From the NCBI GenBank assembly GCA_947253735.1, contig CAMYAU010000059.1:1-9566 (forward strand): DNA of 9,566 bases, given 5' to 3'. The first letter of the stretch is position 1. Each line of letters begins with the position of its first letter. This document shows, piece after piece, positions 5,843 to 9,566 of the stretch. The DNA comes from an uncultured Varibaculum sp. Its GTDB lineage: Bacteria; Actinomycetota; Actinomycetes; Actinomycetales; Actinomycetaceae. Both the position numbers and the translations under genes were made by a program. The notes under the pieces were generated by a model. The model had not been told where the DNA came from, made no database searches, and saw only the letters and a list, made by a program, of their open reading frames with translations.

Positions 5843-8464
5843 TTAAACTAGTTGAAGATGGAATCTTCCTGCGGAGCCAGTGTGCTCAGCCGGAACCGTA
5901 ACCTTAATCTGCGCACCATCTTCCCACTTCCCAGCAAGCAGCCCTTGCGCCAGCTGATCACCAATCTCTGTCTGAATCAGGCGACGTAACGGGCGGGCAC
6001 CAAACGCGGGGTCATACCCCTGGTTGGCTAACCAATTCTTTGCATCCTCGCTAACCTGCAATTTCAGGCGACGTGAAGCTAGACGCTTCATCACTTGCTC
6101 CAGCTGCAGATCGACGATCTTCGCCAGCTGCGCCCGGCTAAGTGGCTTGAAGATCAAAATCTCATCCAGCCGATTCAAGAACTCTGGTCTAAAGTTAGCC
6201 TTGACCGCTTCATTGACCAAACGCTTTTTCTCGTCCTCGCTCATATCTTTCTCAGTCAGATACTGCGAGCCTAGGTTAGAAGTCAGCACCAAAATAGTGT
6301 TCCGAAAATCCACTACCCGGCCTTGCCCGTCAGTAAGACGTCCATCGTCTAACACCTGCAGCAGCACGTGGAAGATTTCCGGATGTGCCTTTTCTACTTC
6401 ATCTAGCAGAATCACTGAATAGGGACGCCGCCGTACAGCTTCGGTCAGCTGCCCACCTTCTTCATAACCCACATATCCGGGAGGCGCCCCGATTAAGCGG
6501 GATACCGAGTGCTTTTCTCCGTACTCGCTCATATCGATGCGCACCATCGCCGCGGGGTCATCAAAAAGGAACGCCGCTAGCGACTTGGCAAGCTCGGTTT
6601 TACCCACCCCGGTAGGCCCGAGGAAGAGGAAGGATCCTGTCGGACGATTCGGATCGGATACGCCTGCCCGCGAGCGCCGCACTGCATCTGATACCGCTTG
6701 GACTGCCTGCTCTTGCCCAATTAGTCGTTTACCGATCTCGGTTTCCATATGCAGCAGCTTTTCGGTTTCAGTTTGCAGCATTTTTCCGGTGGGGATCCCC
6801 GTCCAGGATTCCACTACTTCAGCAACTTCTTGGGGGCCGACTTTGTCAACCACCATCGCGTCGGAGCCATCGCTTTGCTGTTCCTGCTTTTCTGCGGCGG
6901 CAATCGCGGCTTGGATCTGGGGAATTTCCCCGTTCTGCAAACGCCCGGCACTTTCCCAATCACCACTGCGCATTGCCCGCTCTAACTGAGTATTTAGCTT
7001 ATCGAGTTGGGCACGCAGATCCCCCACTTTATTGCGGGAGGCTTTTTCGGATTCCCAGCGCACATTTAGTTCATCTAAGACTTGCTGTTCCTTGGCGATT
7101 TCTGTGCGCAAATCTTCCAGACGAGCTTTAGTCTGTTCATCTGAGCCTTCGCCCTCAGAATCAGCCAGATAGGCTTCTTCCATTTTCAATCGGTCAACCT
7201 GACGGCGCTTTTCGTCTACCTCGACCGGACTGGAATCTAACTCCATCCTTAGCCGGGAAGCGGCCTCGTCAATCAGGTCAATAGCTTTATCTGGGAGGTT
7301 GCGTTCGGTGATATAGCGATCAGACAGCTTTGCCGCCGCCACCAGCGCCCCATCGGTAATTGTGACCTTATGGTGTGCTTCGTATTTGGGGGCAATCCCG
7401 CGCAAAATCGCTACCGTGTCCTCTACCGAGGGTTCGGCTACAAACACCTGCTGGAAGCGGCGCTCTAGAGCCGGGTCTTTCTCGATGTTTTGTCGATACT
7501 CGTCCAGGGTGGTAGCACCCACCATCCGCAGCTCGCCTCGCGCCAGCATAGGTTTAATCATGTTGCCGGCGTCCATGGCCCCCTCGGAACCGCCTCCGGC
7601 ACCAACTACCGTGTGCAGCTCGTCAATAAAGGTAATGACTTCCCCATCGGCGTTCTTGATTTCTTCAAGGACGGCCTTGAGACGTTCTTCGAACTCACCA
7701 CGGTATTTGGCCCCCGCAACCATTGCCCCTAAATCTAGGCTAATCAGTTTCTTATTTTGCAAAGATTGCGGAACATCCCCGGCTACGATCCGCTGTGCTA
7801 GACCTTCCACTACCGCAGTTTTACCCACCCCAGCTTCTCCGATTAGCACCGGGTTGTTTTTGGTACGACGCGAAAGCACTTGTATTACTCGACGGATTTC
7901 TTTATCGCGTCCGATTACCGGATCAAGTTTTCCGCTACGTGCCACTTCCGTTAGGTCGCGACCATACTTTTTCAAGGCCTGGAATGAGGCTTCCGGATCT
8001 TGAGAAGTAACCGGGTCTTTGCGAATTTCCTTGAGTTTTGCACGCAGCGCCTTAGCATTGGCACCCGCGCCCTGGAGTAGTGAGGTAACAGCTGTCTGCC
8101 CCTCGGAATCATCGGCGAGGGCGATTAATAGATGCTCAGTTGATACATATTCGTCGCTAAGTTCGCGCGCCAGTTCGCCGGCTTTATTAATAACCCGGCG
8201 CATAGCCATTGAGGTTTGTACTTCCCCAACGGAACTGCCGGTGACACTGGGAAGCTTTCCCAGAAGTTGATGCAGAGGCGCATTTATTTGTTGGGTGCGA
8301 TTAGGCACCACCGCTTCCAGGAGCGCAAACGCGATCGAGTCGGTTTGCCCCAGCAAAGCATTTAATAGATGTTCCGGCTCTACTTGAGGATTGTTGTTAG
8401 CCTGCGCGGTTTGCACCGCATCCCCCAAGGCAGCCTGCGATTTAACAGTAAGTTTTGTTTCCAT
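5843..8464 (-). CDS. clpB: ATP-dependent disaggregase ClpB (Hsp100)
   Basis: An 873-residue hexameric AAA+ chaperone that, with the DnaK system, threads and re-solubilises aggregated proteins in the cytosol after heat stress. Domains in order are as follows. The Clp N-domain spans about 1-145. NBD1 has Walker A GEAGVGKT (209-216), pore-loop KYRG (253-256), Walker B with Asp281-Glu282 and arginine fingers 335-336. The charged coiled-coil M-domain spans about 405-530 and distinguishes ClpB from ClpA and ClpC. NBD2 has Walker A GPTGVGKT (616-623), pore loop GYVGY (663-667), Walker B LLDEVEK (686-692) and sensor-2 GARPLRR (822-828). No IGF/IGL-type ClpP-docking loop is apparent, as expected. Full length and intact. 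ATG 8464 has GGGAGG 6 nt upstream. A HAIR operator 65-87 bp upstream predicts HspR repression, and a strong hairpin follows the stop codon. Confidence 0.98.
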   Translation of the reverse strand: METKLTVKSQAALGDAVQTAQANNNPQVEPEHLLNALLGQTDSIAFALLEAVVPNRTQQINAPLHQLLGKLPSVTGSSVGEVQTSMAMRRVINKAGELARELSDEYVSTEHLLIALADDSEGQTAVTSLLQGAGANAKALRAKLKEIRKDPVTSQDPEASFQALKKYGRDLTEVARSGKLDPVIGRDKEIRRVIQVLSRRTKNNPVLIGEAGVGKTAVVEGLAQRIVAGDVPQSLQNKKLISLDLGAMVAGAKYRGEFEERLKAVLEEIKNADGEVITFIDELHTVVGAGGGSEGAMDAGNMIKPMLARGELRMVGATTLDEYRQNIEKDPALERRFQQVFVAEPSVEDTVAILRGIAPKYEAHHKVTITDGALVAAAKLSDRYITERNLPDKAIDLIDEAASRLRMELDSSPVEVDEKRRQVDRLKMEEAYLADSEGEGSDEQTKARLEDLRTEIAKEQQVLDELNVRWESEKASRNKVGDLRAQLDKLNTQLERAMRSGDWESAGRLQNGEIPQIQAAIAAAEKQEQQSDGSDAMVVDKVGPQEVAEVVESWTGIPTGKMLQTETEKLLHMETEIGKRLIGQEQAVQAVSDAVRRSRAGVSDPNRPTGSFLFLGPTGVGKTELAKSLAAFLFDDPAAMVRIDMSEYGEKHSVSRLIGAPPGYVGYEEGGQLTEAVRRRPYSVILLDEVEKAHPEIFHVLLQVLDDGRLTDGQGRVVDFRNTILVLTSNLGSQYLTEKDMSEDEKKRLVNEAVKANFRPEFLNRLDEILIFKPLSRAQLAKIVDLQLEQVMKRLASRRLKLQVSEDAKNWLANQGYDPAFGARPLRRLIQTEIGDQLAQGLLAGKWEDGAQIKVTVPAEHTGSAGRFHLQLV

Positions 8465-8481
8465 TTATTTCCTCCCATATT

Positions 8482-8524
8482 CCCATCCGGGTGGGATGGG
8501 GTGTTGCTATTTACTTCAACACCC
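8482..8524 (-). promoter_or_regulatory. Two overlapping inverted repeats in the clpB leader
   Basis: Between HAIR and the ribosome binding site are two perfect inverted repeats. Repeat A pairs GGGTGTTG (8499-8506) with CAACACCC (8517-8524) around a 10-nt loop. Repeat B pairs CCCATCC (8482-8488) with GGATGGG (8494-8500) around 5 nt. They share bases 8499-8500, so in RNA they could not both form fully. Repeat B ends 5 nt before the GGGAGG ribosome binding site (8471-8476). They may be an RNA switch or thermometer-like leader, or A may be a second protein operator. The function is inferred only. Confidence 0.5.
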
Positions 8525-8528
8525 ATAG

Positions 8529-8551
8529 AGTTGAGTTTATTCCACTCAACT
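8529..8551. promoter_or_regulatory. HAIR element (HspR operator) upstream of clpB
   Basis: GTTGAGT-N7-ACTCAAC at 8530-8550, extendable by one pair to 8529-8551, matches the established actinobacterial HAIR consensus CTTGAGT-N7-ACTCAAG at all but the outermost pair of positions, and those are a compensated C-to-G change. HspR, a MerR-like repressor acting with DnaK, binds this site to silence heat-shock genes including clpB. On the minus strand TATAAA (8556-8551) abuts the element and TTGAGT within it is spaced 16 nt from TATGGG (8527-8522), so with either promoter choice the repressor would occlude RNA polymerase. No hspR gene lies in this window. Confidence 0.9.
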
Positions 8552-8672
8552 TTATATTTAAGGTTAGGTACCTCACATTTGCAGAGATAGGCCTGAACAG
8601 AGCCAGCTGCACAGCAACGACGCCCCTAGCATCCAGCTGTCCTGCAGAACTTTGAAACCTTTAAGACCGCTC

Positions 8673-9566
8673 CTAGCGGTAGTAAGAGGCACGAATTGTG
8701 GCTTCGCGATTCTCGCGTCCCCGCTTGATCATCCAAACAATCCCCCAAATCAACAACCCGATACCCACAAATCCGATAATCGTTGGCACCACAAAAGCCG
8801 CAATTACCATGCCATAGGTAACATTCGGAAGCATGCTGATCTCGGAAATAGTAGCTTCTTCATCACCCGTAGGTTCACATTTGACATTAAATGTCCCATG
8901 AGAATTCAGATGATAAATAAAGGTGTGCTGATCATCCTGATCCGGGTCAGTGGCAAAACCAGAGAATAAACTATTATCCCCAGAAAGAGAGTCAATCTTT
9001 TCCCCATTAAAAGTAGCGTCACACCGCACGTCACTACCATCCGAGGCCTCTACAATCAGAATGGAAGTCCCCTGATAGTCTGCGGTTCGGGTAATAGAGC
9101 TCTCCCCTTTATGGGTCTCCTTACTAGAGTCAATTTGAAAACCGGACACCAGTAGCATAGTGATAAAAGCAATTGGAGCTACCACCAGCATCAAAACGAT
9201 TCCCACCACCAAAACGGTGATGGGCACAGCCCGAGATTTGGGTTTACGCATCGGAGGCTCCGGGTTATCACCCAGCCCCGAAAAACTGCCCGGACCAATA
9301 TTCCCCGGCCCCCCTACGCCTGAGATCCCCGAGGAAGCACCCCGAGAATCGTTTACTCCATACCCCGGAGGAGTAGGGAAATTATTTTTCGGTTCTGAGA
9401 AAGAAGCAGACGAGGAATACTCTCCTCTAGGTGAATATAAGTAATTCTCCCGATTCCCGAAGCCCTCACCACTACTCACGCCGGTCGGCGAGGCTTGCTG
9501 CGAGAACGAGGACGGAGACTGCGAGGGCGCCGGCGAAGCAGACTCACCTTGGAGAGCGGGACTTCC
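8673..9566 (-). CDS. Two-pass membrane protein with disordered N-terminus (5' end outside window)
   Basis: I do not recognise the family. The frame is open to the right edge, giving 297 visible residues. An internal GTG at 9479 is a possible start, but the upstream codons continue a Ser/Pro/Gln-rich sequence, so the true start is probably further right. Layout in visible numbering: about 110 residues of Gly/Ser/Pro/Asn-rich, probably disordered cytoplasmic sequence ending in basic RKPKSR, then a membrane helix at about 114-144 (VPITVLVVGIVLMLVVAP...). An acidic exposed domain of about 105 residues follows, with exactly two cysteines (182 in VRCDATF, 230 in VKCEPTG) that could form a disulfide. 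A second helix lies at about 252-280, then a basic tail KRGRENREATIRASYYR. The positive-inside rule predicts both ends in the cytoplasm. It could sense or organise something at the envelope, but no function is assigned. It lies upstream of clpB without an obvious functional tie. Confidence 0.8.
   Translation of the reverse strand, partial: GSPALQGESASPAPSQSPSSFSQQASPTGVSSGEGFGNRENYLYSPRGEYSSSASFSEPKNNFPTPPGYGVNDSRGASSGISGVGGPGNIGPGSFSGLGDNPEPPMRKPKSRAVPITVLVVGIVLMLVVAPIAFITMLLVSGFQIDSSKETHKGESSITRTADYQGTSILIVEASDGSDVRCDATFNGEKIDSLSGDNSLFSGFATDPDQDDQHTFIYHLNSHGTFNVKCEPTGDEEATISEISMLPNVTYGMVIAAFVVPTIIGFVGIGLLIWGIVWMIKRGRENREATIRASYYR

Noticed and set aside
7362..8003. 213-codon open frame antisense to clpB
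   Set aside because: It lies wholly inside clpB, whose protein is unmistakable. The translation is Ser/Arg/Thr-rich low complexity typical of antisense shadows, with no recognisable domain.
8465..8672. CIRCE (HrcA) element near clpB
   Set aside because: No TTAGCACTC-N9-GAGTGCTAA-like sequence is present. The palindrome found matches HAIR instead, and the GGGTGTTG repeat does not match CIRCE.
8666..8680. Hairpin ACCGCT/AGCGGT overlapping the membrane protein stop codon, as a terminator
   Set aside because: The stem is only 6 bp with a 3-nt loop and no T-run follows on the minus strand, so termination is doubtful. Read-through toward clpB cannot be excluded.

Overview
The window looks like a chromosomal, mostly housekeeping stretch from a Gram-positive actinobacterium of intermediate GC content, plausibly in the Actinomycetaceae. 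This is inference from four things: the RNA methyltransferase's sequence style (N-terminal GDRRNVEDRFRYW block), a pyrE / SpoU methyltransferase / class II aldolase neighbourhood, GTG starts with purine-rich ribosome binding sites, and a textbook HspR operator (HAIR) in front of clpB. I could not search databases, so no genus is assigned. I see no tRNA, rRNA, CRISPR array, insertion sequence or phage signature.

All genes except one lie on the minus strand. Read in the direction of transcription (right to left) the order is as follows. First comes a two-pass membrane protein with a long low-complexity N-terminus, open at the right edge of the window (8673-9566). Next is clpB, the heat-shock disaggregase (5843-8464), preceded by the HAIR operator and two further overlapping inverted repeats and closed by a strong hairpin. 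After an AT-rich spacer comes a TetR-family regulator with an unusually long C-terminal extension (4563-5558), followed 12 bp later by a small beta-lactamase-fold serine hydrolase (3687-4550). These two probably form one transcription unit. The only plus-strand gene, an exonuclease III-type AP endonuclease (2891-3682), converges on the hydrolase with a 4-bp gap and diverges from pyrE with a 41-bp gap.

The left part is a tight minus-strand cluster: pyrE (2274-2849), a short-chain dehydrogenase (1498-2271) and a SpoU/TrmH-type RNA methyltransferase (879-1493), separated by only 2 and 4 bp. After a 140-bp spacer with a 12-bp tandem repeat comes the class II fructose-bisphosphate aldolase gene (1-738), whose C-terminal part lies beyond the left edge.

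The genes serve separate basic functions (pyrimidine synthesis, glycolysis, RNA modification, base-excision repair, protein disaggregation) and do not form one obvious pathway. The items most worth following up are the TetR regulator's C-terminal region, which reads as about eight degenerate helical units of roughly 14 residues, its linked serine hydrolase, and the layered inverted repeats upstream of clpB. I found no convincing evidence of a novel defence, mobile or biosynthetic system.
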